Assembly (NCBI RefSeq): GCF_002939705.1
Contig: NZ_MDCB01000004.1
Span: 235,007-299,006, forward strand
DNA length: 64,000 nucleotides
Direction of reading: 5' to 3'
Origin: Xanthomonas albilineans
GTDB taxonomy: Bacteria; Pseudomonadota; Gammaproteobacteria; Xanthomonadales; Xanthomonadaceae
Shown here: positions 19,676 through 27,635 of the stretch, piece after piece
Layout of the letters: every line of letters starts with the position of its first letter
How positions within the stretch are numbered: position 1 is the stretch's first letter
The notes under the pieces: generated by a model
What the model was told of the DNA's origin: nothing
The model's database searches: none
What the model saw: only the letters and a program-made list of their open reading frames with translations
Translations under genes and position numbers: made by a program

Positions 19676-20854
19676 ATGAAAAAGCGTAAATCCACCGTCT
19701 TTCTCAGGACGCTAGTTTATGCCGCGCTCCTGTTTCCGTTTATGGCTTCCGCCGATAATGTAGCACTCGTGGACTTTTATCTCAGCAAGGAAGACAACAC
19801 GAAGATTGATATGCCATTGACGATAGAGAGCGATGCGGGCGACGGCGCTTCGGTGCGTTGGAGCTATGTTTTTATACCATATAGCAAGGGAAAGTCCGGC
19901 AGATCCACCACAGGCTATATTGGACTGCAACGCAACAAAGGAATGAAGCAAGTCGAATACGGAATCTACAATGCCAGCAATGCCACGGCGGGATCAGGAG
20001 CAACGACTGCCACATTAGATGGGACCGGCAAAAATATTTCAATGAACTTCGATTGGAAGTCTAATAATCAATATGTTCTACGGATCGAAAAGGATCAGGA
20101 TAAGCACAATGACGGTCTGCAGTGGTGGAAGGCTTCTATCATCGATGCCTCCAGCAAATCCTCTATATCTCTTGGCAGTATCGGCATCGATGAAAACATG
20201 AAAAACATCACGAGTATCATAACCGGAACGTCTTATTCGCTTGATAATAAGGCGAACTGCGAAACCACTCCCTACGCACGCGCAAGATTCGACCGACCCC
20301 AATCCGATGACGGCAAGGGCAAGGTCGAGACTGTCGATCCATGGACCATCTCTTTCAACGAATCTCCATGTGCATTGATGAAAAAGTCCGGTGCTATCAA
20401 CGGTGTAAACGTAGGCGTTCGATCCGACACCGTCGAAAACAGCGCGGTGCAACAGATCGGACTAAGTCAGGGTCCGCAGAAATGGGGATGGTTCGATAAC
20501 GAAGGAACCGTCGGCTCCATCTTCAAGACAGACGATAGCAAGGCCAGGTATTTCCAGTTACTTACTCCGACTTACTGGTATTACCCGAGCGGCGATTCGA
20601 GCAATGAATCTTGGAAGTACCTAGGTACCACTGAGCCGTTCTACAACGGACCTGCATTCCATAATTGGAGCGAAAACGACCGTAGAGGCAAGCCCGGCGA
20701 TCTCTATGCCTACTTCATCAGGCCGGGAACAACGTATTACTTCATTCGAAAGACACCCGAAAACCAGCAGCACGGGTACTTCCCGACCACGCCATCGGAC
20801 AATGACGATTGGCATTACGTCGGCACCAATATCAATACATACACGCCAAATTAG
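19676..20854 (+). CDS. Secreted protein of unknown function with C-terminal aromatic repeat
   Basis: A 392-residue protein with a signal peptide (TLVYAALLFPFMASA, cleavage near residue 26). Residues about 30-205 form a beta-rich region (VRWSYVFIPYSKG, TTGYIGLQRNKGMKQVEYGIYN, YVLRIEKDQ, WWKASIIDASS) that resembles DUF3472-type beta-sandwiches, a tentative match. Residues 291-317 and 355-384 are an imperfect repeat of the form YF..xTPxx..YyP....xxxWxYxGT, rich in Trp and Tyr, which suggests carbohydrate or surface binding. The mature part has only two cysteines (C195, C232), a possible disulfide. Base composition is clearly AT-richer than neighbours, a sign of transfer. A strong terminator follows. 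I cannot name a function. Confidence 0.75.
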   Translation: MKKRKSTVFLRTLVYAALLFPFMASADNVALVDFYLSKEDNTKIDMPLTIESDAGDGASVRWSYVFIPYSKGKSGRSTTGYIGLQRNKGMKQVEYGIYNASNATAGSGATTATLDGTGKNISMNFDWKSNNQYVLRIEKDQDKHNDGLQWWKASIIDASSKSSISLGSIGIDENMKNITSIITGTSYSLDNKANCETTPYARARFDRPQSDDGKGKVETVDPWTISFNESPCALMKKSGAINGVNVGVRSDTVENSAVQQIGLSQGPQKWGWFDNEGTVGSIFKTDDSKARYFQLLTPTYWYYPSGDSSNESWKYLGTTEPFYNGPAFHNWSENDRRGKPGDLYAYFIRPGTTYYFIRKTPENQQHGYFPTTPSDNDDWHYVGTNINTYTPN

Positions 20855-20877
20855 TTCAGTACGTTGATGTTGATGAG

Positions 20878-20908
20878 CGCGGGGCGTTTTGACGCCCCGC
20901 GTCATTTT
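20878..20908 (+). terminator. Intrinsic terminator of the secreted-protein gene
   Basis: The 9-bp perfect stem CGCGGGGCG/CGCCCCGCG around TTTTGA is followed by TCATTTT, starting 23 bp after the stop codon. Confidence 0.85.
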
Positions 20909-21221
20909 CCTCTGGACCTTCCCGGGGCAAACATGGAACCGGATGCACTGCCGCACGCATGGCAGCGAACCGCGCAATCGGCGGCGTCCAACCAAGTCAG
21001 CCTACGACCGACAGCAGCAAACAGATCGACGTACTGTCAGGCTCGTACTGCGGCGTGCATGGTGCGCTTGAGTACGCGGACATGGAGATACGACACATCA
21101 CTGCCCGTCATCGCGGCGGCGGCGATGATGCTTCCTTATAGCGATGGCTATGAAAATCAGCGGCAGGTTCGCGTGCATTCCAGGTATGTTGAATGCTGTT
21201 AACCGCTGTTAGACTGCGCGT

Positions 21222-21330
21222 CCCCTTGGGGAGTAGCCTGCTGTCCGACCTGCGCGGACAGCGCCCGTATCAACAGACTCGGCCGTTGCGCCGTGGTGCG
21301 GGCAGCCATCTCGGTTGGCGAGACCAGCGG
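21222..21330 (+). ncRNA. yybP-ykoY manganese riboswitch
   Basis: The 5' conserved stretch CCCCTTGGGGAGTAGCCTG, the internal TATCAACAGACTCGGC (compare GTCAACATACTCG in the enterobacterial mntP/alx leaders) and the 3' GGCGAGACCAGCGG are all present in order. They are separated by a hairpin CTGTCCGACCTGCGCGGACAG. This is the two-arm yybP-ykoY aptamer that senses Mn2+ between the two conserved loops. It lies about 65 bp before mntP, whose product exports manganese, so high Mn2+ should raise mntP expression. The expression platform probably lies within 21331-21396. Confidence 0.93.
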
Positions 21331-21396
21331 CGAGTGCGCAAGGCGATGGCCGGGCGCGCGCCCTCGTCGCCGTCGCCAGTCCCGGTATGGTCCCCC

Positions 21397-21972
21397 ATGT
21401 CGTTTTTTTCGATTCTGTTGCTCGGCATCGCCATGTCCACCGATGCCTTCGCCGCCGCCGTCGGTAAAGGCGCGGCCATGCAGCGCCCGTGCTGGCGCGA
21501 TGCGCTACGCGCCGGCCTGATCTTCGGTTGCATCGAAGCACTCACTCCGGCCCTGGGCTGGCTGCTCGGCCAGGCCGCGTCCAAGTACGTGACCGCCTTC
21601 GATCACTGGATCGCCTTCGGCCTGCTCGGCGCGCTTGGCCTGCACATGATTGTCGCCGGGCTCAGGCCGCAGACAGAAGCGGCCACCGATCCAACGCCCA
21701 AGCGCCACGGCTTCTGGAATCTGGCCGTCACCGGGTTAGCCACCAGTATCGACGCGATGGCCGTCGGCGTCGGTCTGGCCTTCCTCAATGTCAACATCAT
21801 CGAGGTCGCCACCGTCATCGGCCTGTGCACGCTGACCATGGTGACCCTGGGCATCATGCTCGGCCGCGTACTCGGAACGCTGGCCGGCAAGCGCGCCGAG
21901 ATCGTCGGTGGCGTGCTGCTGATCGCGATCGGTTGCACCATCCTCTACGAACACCTGCACGGCGTAGGCTGA
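21397..21972 (+). CDS. mntP: Manganese efflux pump MntP
   Basis: A 191-residue membrane protein with six predicted helices. Family motifs are [24 protein letters not shown] in the first helix, with the functionally important Asp, and the mirrored [16 protein letters not shown] in the fourth; both halves carry the acidic residues of the MntP fold. It exports Mn2+ from the cytoplasm. The open frame begins further upstream, but those residues come from the riboswitch; the ATG at 21397 starts the canonical N-terminus. There is no strong Shine-Dalgarno, fitting control by the leader RNA. Confidence 0.95.
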   Translation: MSFFSILLLGIAMSTDAFAAAVGKGAAMQRPCWRDALRAGLIFGCIEALTPALGWLLGQAASKYVTAFDHWIAFGLLGALGLHMIVAGLRPQTEAATDPTPKRHGFWNLAVTGLATSIDAMAVGVGLAFLNVNIIEVATVIGLCTLTMVTLGIMLGRVLGTLAGKRAEIVGGVLLIAIGCTILYEHLHGVG

Positions 21973-21999
21973 GCGCCATGGCCACCGGGCGCGACACGC

Positions 22000-22587
22000 T
22001 CACGCCGGCTTGGCGGTGAACTCCAGGTAGGTGGACAGGATGTACTTGTCGCCGCTGCGCGGCGGCATCCCGGCATGCAGGAACATCCAGTACGGCGGGA
22101 AAATCAGCAGGCGCCCGGCGCGCGGCGCGATCTCCAGGTCCAAGTCGAGGAAGCGGGTCTGTCCGCCCTCCTCCACATCGTTGAGATACCACAAAAACAC
22201 CAGATAACGGCCGGTTTCCGCATCGCAGGCATCAAAATGCGGCTGAAAGCGCTCGCCAGCATCGGCGCGATAGCGCTTGATTCGCAGGTCGGCCAGGCGT
22301 GGACGCCACGGCACCGCGGCGGACAGGCCGAGATCAGCGTTGTAACACTCCAGTGCGGCACGTACCTGCTCAATGAAAAAGCCCTGGAAGGCCGGATCGG
22401 CAAGACGGGTGATATTGAGTTCGGTCCAGGCGCTGTCGTCCAGCCCAGCACGTTGGCCGGTGCCATTGCGGCTATGCTGCGCCGACGCATGTTCGAATTG
22501 CGCGATCAGTTGCGCGCAGAAATCGTGTGGCAGCGCCGCGTCGTAGACGCGGACGTAGTGGCGCAGGTCGGTCTGGTTCATCCGCAT
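22000..22587 (-). CDS. 2OG-Fe(II) oxygenase, prolyl 4-hydroxylase-like
   Basis: A 195-residue protein with the P4Hc-type double-stranded beta-helix. The iron-binding triad is visible as H117 and D119 in QPHFDACD and H171 in MFLHAGMPP, with K181 (SGDKYILS) placed to bind 2-oxoglutarate. The ending YILSTYLEF is typical. It would hydroxylate a protein or small molecule. The frame begins at a GTG (22593); the ATG at 22587, preceded by AGGTGCCG, is preferred. It is the last of three same-strand genes after a TPR-sulfotransferase and a TonB-dependent receptor, and may modify a receptor or its ligand; this is inference. Confidence 0.86.
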   Translation of the reverse strand: MRMNQTDLRHYVRVYDAALPHDFCAQLIAQFEHASAQHSRNGTGQRAGLDDSAWTELNITRLADPAFQGFFIEQVRAALECYNADLGLSAAVPWRPRLADLRIKRYRADAGERFQPHFDACDAETGRYLVFLWYLNDVEEGGQTRFLDLDLEIAPRAGRLLIFPPYWMFLHAGMPPRSGDKYILSTYLEFTAKPA

Positions 22588-22610
22588 CGGCACCTAGCCC
22601 CTACAGCACA

Positions 22611-22677
22611 ACGGCGTGCCTGGGAAGGCACGCCGTGTCGCACGATCCAGCACCGCTGCACACGCAAGCGGTGCTGG
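22611..22677 (-). terminator. Two tandem perfect hairpins after the TonB receptor gene
   Basis: Two 11-bp perfect stems lie between the receptor stop and the oxygenase start: CCAGCACCGCT/AGCGGTGCTGG (22647-22677) and ACGGCGTGCCT/AGGCACGCCGT with a 4-base loop (22611-22636). Neither is followed by a strong T-run on the minus strand. They may terminate or trim the mRNA and so separate expression of the two genes. Confidence 0.6.
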
Positions 22678-22683
22678 TTCCAC

Positions 22684-25431
22684 TCAGAAGCGGTAGGTGG
22701 CGCGCATCCAGTAGTAACGGCCAAGCGTGTCGTAGGTGCTCACGTCGGTGTTCGCGTTCAACACGTTGTTCTGATACATCACCGGCGGCTGCTTGTTGGT
22801 CAGGTTGTCCACGCCCAAATCGAAACGCAGGTGAGCATCGGTCATGTCGTAGCCCACCTGCAGCGCGTGGTACAACTGGCTGCCATATTTCATCACTACG
22901 CCCGCGGTTGACGCATCGGCGGACATGTTCTGCGACAGATCGCTGCTGCCGATCTGGACCTTGCCAACCCAGCGCGTGTTCCAGCTCGCATCCCAGTTGC
23001 CCAACTTCCAACCAACCTGGGCACGCCCGCGCCAGTGCGCGTAGTTGCCATAGGACGAGCTGTAACGGCCAGCCATGTGCACGATGGAATCGCCGGTGTC
23101 GATGTCGTAGCGATGCAGGTAGGTCGTATCCAGCGCCAGATTGAACTTACCGAACGCGGTCTCCGGCAGCACGTAGTTGGCACCGAAGTCGATCCCCTGG
23201 GTATTGAGCTTGCCGATGTTGACCACCGGCGTCTGGATGTAATTGATGTTGCCGGCGCTGACCGTGTTGGCCGCATAGCGGTGGATGTAGCTGCAATACG
23301 GGCTGTTATCGTCGTTGTAGCACAGATCGGCCACGGTCTGCGCGGAGATCGACTGGATCAGGTCGTCGAGCTTGACCTTCCACCAGTCGAGATTGAGCGA
23401 CAGGCCCGGCACGTATTCGGGGCTGTAGACCAGGCCGTAGTCGAACGATGTGCCCTTCTCCGGCTTGAGCTGGTAACCGACGTAGCGCGAGCCGGACTTG
23501 ATGCTATTGGCCTGCGACAGGCCCGAACCGGCCCAGCCTGCCGGCACCCCGGCACAGGCATTGGCGTGGCCGCTGCCGCTATAGCCGATGCATGGGTCGG
23601 TGAAGTTCGGCGAATCGGCGGTCGGCCCGAGGTAGATGTCGCCGATTGCCGGCGCGCGGAATACCTGCGCCGCCGTGCCGCGCAGCATCAGGTCGTGGAT
23701 CGGCCGCCACTCGACCTGGAACGAGGCACTGTTGTTGCTCGAACGCACGCTACTGTAGTCGGAGAAGCGGTCGCTCAGGGTGAGGTTGACCGCGCCGACC
23801 GGCGAGGATTGCGCCAGCACCGGCACGAATACCTGCGCATAGGCCTCCTTGACGTCGAAGCTGCCGCTCAGCGGCGAGGAGCAGGCTTCGGAGGAAATCG
23901 CGCAGGTGTTGTCGCTATTGATCAGCGCGTTGCTGGACACGGTGTAATCCAGGCTTTGCTTGCGATACAGCGCACCGACCGCCAACTGCGCGCTGCCCGC
24001 GGGCAACTCCCACAGGTTGCCGTTGGCGCTGGCTTCCCACTGCCGCATGATCGTGGTGGTTTCAAAGCGCGGGATCGATTCGTGGCTCTTTAGCCACGCC
24101 AGCGTGTTGGCGTTGCCCTGGTCGAAGATGTTGACTTGGCCAGCATCGATCGCCGTCTGCAAACTGGCGTAGTCCACGTAACCGTGGTTCCAGCTGCGCT
24201 GGCGATAGTGGCCATAGTCGAAGTTGACATTCCAGATCCAACTGGTGTCGCCGAAGCTGCCCTTCAGGCCCAGCACGTCCTGGTCGGTGGCGGTGTCGTA
24301 GAAACCCTGACGCTGACCGAGCGTGGTGAAACGCGAGCGGAATTCGTAACCGTTGGGACCGAACTCCACCCCAAACGGGTTGTAGGGATTGTTCGCGCCA
24401 ATGGTGATGCCATCGTTCTGCGCATCGAACGGCAGCGGCGCGATCGCGTAGTGCGACATGGTGTGGTTGTGGTAGGCGTTGACGTAGGCCTGCACGTTGT
24501 CGGTCACGTTGAAGTTGCCGAGCACGAAGCCGCCCACGCGCTGCTGCGGGGTCAGCAGCAGGTTCTGCGCCTGGTAGTTATAGGAATCGGTAGACCCGCT
24601 GTAGCACTTGTAGCCACCGTTGCCGTCGCTGGTCAGCGCGCCTCCGGGAGAGCAGCCGTTGGCGGCCAGGGTGGCCGCCGGCAGCTTGTAATAGCCGCTC
24701 GGGGTCCGGCTGGAGCCGCGCTTGAGGACGTTGGCGTTGGACAGGTACATGGCGTACTTGGAGAACGCGCGATCGGCCGTGGAGACGGATTTCTGCTTGT
24801 TGTAATCCATGCCGACCACCACGTTGCCGCGGTCCCAGGTCTTGCCGAAAGTGAAGCTGGCGCCATCGCGGGCACCATCGCCGCGACTGGTCTGGCCGTA
24901 GTTGACGGCGACTTCGCCACCCTCGAAGTTCTTGCGCAGGATGAAGTTGACCACACCGCCGATGGCGTCGGAGCCGTACATCGCCGAGGCGCCGACCTTG
25001 AGCACTTCGACGTGGTCGATTATGTTGGCCGGGATCGAATTGGCGTCGTTGTTGAGGACCCGGTGACCGTCGACCAGCAACAGTGTGCGCTGAGCGCCAA
25101 GGCCGCGCAGCGACACGGTGGAGGCACCGTCGCCGCCACCGTTATTGACCTGCGGATTGGTGGCGTCGCCAGCGATGCCCGGCAGCGCCTGCAGCAGGTC
25201 GCCCAGGGTCTGCTTGCCGCTTTGCTGGATCTGCTGGCGATCGACCACGGCGACCGGGCTGGCGGTTTCCACATCCACGCGACGCACCAGCGAGCCGGTG
25301 ACGGTGAGGCGGTCCAGCTCGACCGGCGCTCCGTTGTCGGCGGGTGCGGCGCTCTGCGCGTAGAGCGTGGCGGGCAGTGCGGTCAGAGTCAGGCAAACGG
25401 CATGCGCGAGTCTGTTCTTTACTAAGGACAT
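22684..25431 (-). CDS. TonB-dependent outer-membrane receptor
   Basis: A 915-residue receptor with a signal peptide (LAHAVCLTLTALPATLYAQ). The plug domain shows SPVAVVDRQQIQQSGKQTLG, LLQALPGIAGDA, VSLRGLGAQRTLLLVDGHRV and GASAMYGSDAIGGVVNFILR. A long beta-barrel follows and ends in the outer-membrane C-terminal signature YYWMRATYRF. The conserved plug is of the type found in Xanthomonas receptors of the CUT-like oligomer-uptake group, and no siderophore-specific partner genes are near. The start at 25431 has GAGG upstream and is preferred over the longer frame. Upstream on the same strand is a TPR-sulfotransferase and downstream a 2OG oxygenase. The substrate is not predictable from sequence. 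Confidence 0.94.
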   Translation of the reverse strand: MSLVKNRLAHAVCLTLTALPATLYAQSAAPADNGAPVELDRLTVTGSLVRRVDVETASPVAVVDRQQIQQSGKQTLGDLLQALPGIAGDATNPQVNNGGGDGASTVSLRGLGAQRTLLLVDGHRVLNNDANSIPANIIDHVEVLKVGASAMYGSDAIGGVVNFILRKNFEGGEVAVNYGQTSRGDGARDGASFTFGKTWDRGNVVVGMDYNKQKSVSTADRAFSKYAMYLSNANVLKRGSSRTPSGYYKLPAATLAANGCSPGGALTSDGNGGYKCYSGSTDSYNYQAQNLLLTPQQRVGGFVLGNFNVTDNVQAYVNAYHNHTMSHYAIAPLPFDAQNDGITIGANNPYNPFGVEFGPNGYEFRSRFTTLGQRQGFYDTATDQDVLGLKGSFGDTSWIWNVNFDYGHYRQRSWNHGYVDYASLQTAIDAGQVNIFDQGNANTLAWLKSHESIPRFETTTIMRQWEASANGNLWELPAGSAQLAVGALYRKQSLDYTVSSNALINSDNTCAISSEACSSPLSGSFDVKEAYAQVFVPVLAQSSPVGAVNLTLSDRFSDYSSVRSSNNSASFQVEWRPIHDLMLRGTAAQVFRAPAIGDIYLGPTADSPNFTDPCIGYSGSGHANACAGVPAGWAGSGLSQANSIKSGSRYVGYQLKPEKGTSFDYGLVYSPEYVPGLSLNLDWWKVKLDDLIQSISAQTVADLCYNDDNSPYCSYIHRYAANTVSAGNINYIQTPVVNIGKLNTQGIDFGANYVLPETAFGKFNLALDTTYLHRYDIDTGDSIVHMAGRYSSSYGNYAHWRGRAQVGWKLGNWDASWNTRWVGKVQIGSSDLSQNMSADASTAGVVMKYGSQLYHALQVGYDMTDAHLRFDLGVDNLTNKQPPVMYQNNVLNANTDVSTYDTLGRYYWMRATYRF

Positions 25432-25650
25432 CGGGGGAGACCTCATGTGATGGGCAACGACACGCCGACGCAGCAGGGCATGGCGCGACAGGGGAAATCG
25501 ATGTTTCAGGCCAGCGGCGTACTGCGGGCCACTCAGGGAGCCGCCAGGCACTTGTTAGATTTTTATAAGAACGGTGTTATCTCAGTGTGACAGATTACGC
25601 CAAACGTTGACAAATTTATCCCGCCGACACCACCACAGCCGCCGCCGCCA

Positions 25651-27507
25651 TCATCCGACGGGATAATTCCAACGCTGCAGAAGCGGCTGCAAGGTCGGCA
25701 ACACCGGCTCGAACGCATCGCGGTAGGCACGCCAGCGATCCAGGCCCTTGCGATTGATACCCTCGACCACTTGCGCGTAGCTCGGCGTGCTGATGAAGCC
25801 CTTGGCACGGGCATGGCGCTGGAACTCCAGCAAACGCTCGGGCTGTTCAAGTTGCAGGAACTCTCCGAGCCGCTCCACTTGTGCCTGCGGATCGGCCACC
25901 AGGTCCTCGTAGCGCAACTCCAGCGCGCGTGGCCGTAGCAGGGCGGCGTGATACAACCAGAATGCCATCGCCTCGGCATAGCCTTGCGCCAGGCGCTGCA
26001 TGCTGGAGCACAGCAGCGCGAAGGCCGGCGAACGGAACGCCTGCATGTAGCAACTCAACAGCACATCGCAGGGATGACGCAACGCCAGGATGACCGGCGC
26101 CTCGGGAAACAATCGATGGATCAGCGGCAGCCGCAACAAATTGAGCGGATTCTTGTCCACCAGGCGCTGACCCGGCGCCAGCCGCGCCACCTCCCCCACC
26201 GATTGCCAATACTCGGCACGTAATGCAGCGCAATCGGCATCGTCGAGTTCGCCCAGACCATCCGGCCAAGCCACACCGCGATGCTCCAGACGGTCGGCCA
26301 GTCCTTGCAGGAATGGCCGCTCGTCCATCGCGCACAACTGCGGATGCGCATCGAGCATCTGCTCCAGCAAGGTCGTGCCCGAACGCGGGAAGCCCACCAC
26401 GAAGATCGGCGAGGCCGCCGCACCCGGCCCGATCACCGGCCTGGCCGCCGCGTGGCGCGCCGGGTCCCAGCGGTACTGTGCGACCGGCAGCGGCGACGCA
26501 TCCGCAGCGGCCAGTTCCGGCACCAGCGCAGCCAGACTCTCGACCTGGCCAGCGTGCCCCTGCGCGCACGCCGCAAGCGCCTCCCGAGGCCGACCGAGGC
26601 GGTCGCAGACCCGCGCCAAGGCAAAGAACAGATTGCTCTGCTTGCGTGTGTCGATGGCACCACCCTCCGACAGCAGGCCGCGCAGCAGCGCGTAAGCATC
26701 GTCCCAGCGTCCGTCGCGCATCGCCAGCACGGCCAATGCGTTGCTGGCGTCCTGGCGCACATCGGCATCGGCAATCAGATCCGATGTGGGCAGTTGCGCG
26801 GCGGCCTCGCGCGCCTGCTGCAATCGGTTGGCGCGTTCGAGCACCAATACCAGCCGCGACCAGGCGCGTATCGACTCTGGCATCGGGCCACCGGTAAAGG
26901 CCTGCAACAGCGCGCAGGCGCTCTCTGTGTCTCCCTCCTGCGACAACAGCCAGGCCAGTTCCATTGTGGTGTCCGGCTCCAGCGGCGGCCATTGCCGCCA
27001 ATCGGCGATCAGCGCCTGCACACGTTGAAAGTCCCCGCATTCGTGGCAGGCCATCGCCGCGTGTACGCGCAGCGGCGGCAGTTGCGGCGCCAGCGCATGC
27101 GCATCGAGCAGATGCTCGCGGGCCGTCGCGTAATCGCCACTGTCCATCGCCAGAAGGCCCAGGTTGTGGTGCGGCATCGGATCCTGCGGCACCAGTGCGC
27201 AGGCGCGCGCATAGGCCTGACGCGCCTGCGCGTGCTCGCCGCACTCGCGCAAGGCAGTGCCCAGATTGTTCCAATGCGCCACGTCCTGCGGTTGGCGCGT
27301 GGTCAATGCGCGATACAGCGCGGCAGCTTGCGCCGGCTGGCCCTGCATCTGCAGGCTCATCGCCAGCAGGCTGCTTACCACCGGATCGTCCGGCCGATGT
27401 TGCAGATAGCGGCGCGCGCCATCTTCCAACACTTGCGCGTGGCCGGCCTCCAGCGCCTGCAACAGGTCGGTAAGCGGCGGAAACGCGGTGTCGTCCAGGG
27501 AGGTCAT
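25651..27507 (-). CDS. TPR-containing sulfotransferase
   Basis: A 618-residue protein. Residues about 15-340 are TPR-like helical repeats (AHWNNLGTALRECGEHAQARQAYA, MPHHNLGLLAMDSGDYATAREHL). The C-terminal sulfotransferase domain starts with the PAPS 5'-phosphosulfate loop GFPRSGTTLLEQML near residue 372, followed by LVDKNPLN, ILALRHPCDVLLSCYMQAF (3'-phosphate loop) and ELRYEDLVADP. It would transfer sulfate from PAPS to a protein tyrosine, peptide or glycan. It lacks a signal peptide, so it acts in the cytoplasm. This TPR-sulfotransferase next to a TonB receptor is a recurrent pair in Xanthomonas relatives. It is distinct from the small RaxST. Confidence 0.9.
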   Translation of the reverse strand: MTSLDDTAFPPLTDLLQALEAGHAQVLEDGARRYLQHRPDDPVVSSLLAMSLQMQGQPAQAAALYRALTTRQPQDVAHWNNLGTALRECGEHAQARQAYARACALVPQDPMPHHNLGLLAMDSGDYATAREHLLDAHALAPQLPPLRVHAAMACHECGDFQRVQALIADWRQWPPLEPDTTMELAWLLSQEGDTESACALLQAFTGGPMPESIRAWSRLVLVLERANRLQQAREAAAQLPTSDLIADADVRQDASNALAVLAMRDGRWDDAYALLRGLLSEGGAIDTRKQSNLFFALARVCDRLGRPREALAACAQGHAGQVESLAALVPELAAADASPLPVAQYRWDPARHAAARPVIGPGAAASPIFVVGFPRSGTTLLEQMLDAHPQLCAMDERPFLQGLADRLEHRGVAWPDGLGELDDADCAALRAEYWQSVGEVARLAPGQRLVDKNPLNLLRLPLIHRLFPEAPVILALRHPCDVLLSCYMQAFRSPAFALLCSSMQRLAQGYAEAMAFWLYHAALLRPRALELRYEDLVADPQAQVERLGEFLQLEQPERLLEFQRHARAKGFISTPSYAQVVEGINRKGLDRWRAYRDAFEPVLPTLQPLLQRWNYPVG

Positions 27508-27635
27508 GCGGGTATGGGTCGGGAAAGTAACTTAGCCTGCCACCTTAGCCGCAGTACGACGCAATGCGCCACACCGACCACGCCACCGATCGCCACACAT
27601 TACGTAAATCGTTGTAACAAATGGCGCGACGGGCC

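Noticed and set aside
25560..25650. Promoter for the TonB receptor gene in the AT-rich patch
   Set aside because: A TTGGCG/ATAACA pair with 17-base spacing can be drawn on the minus strand, but both hexamers are weak and alternatives exist.
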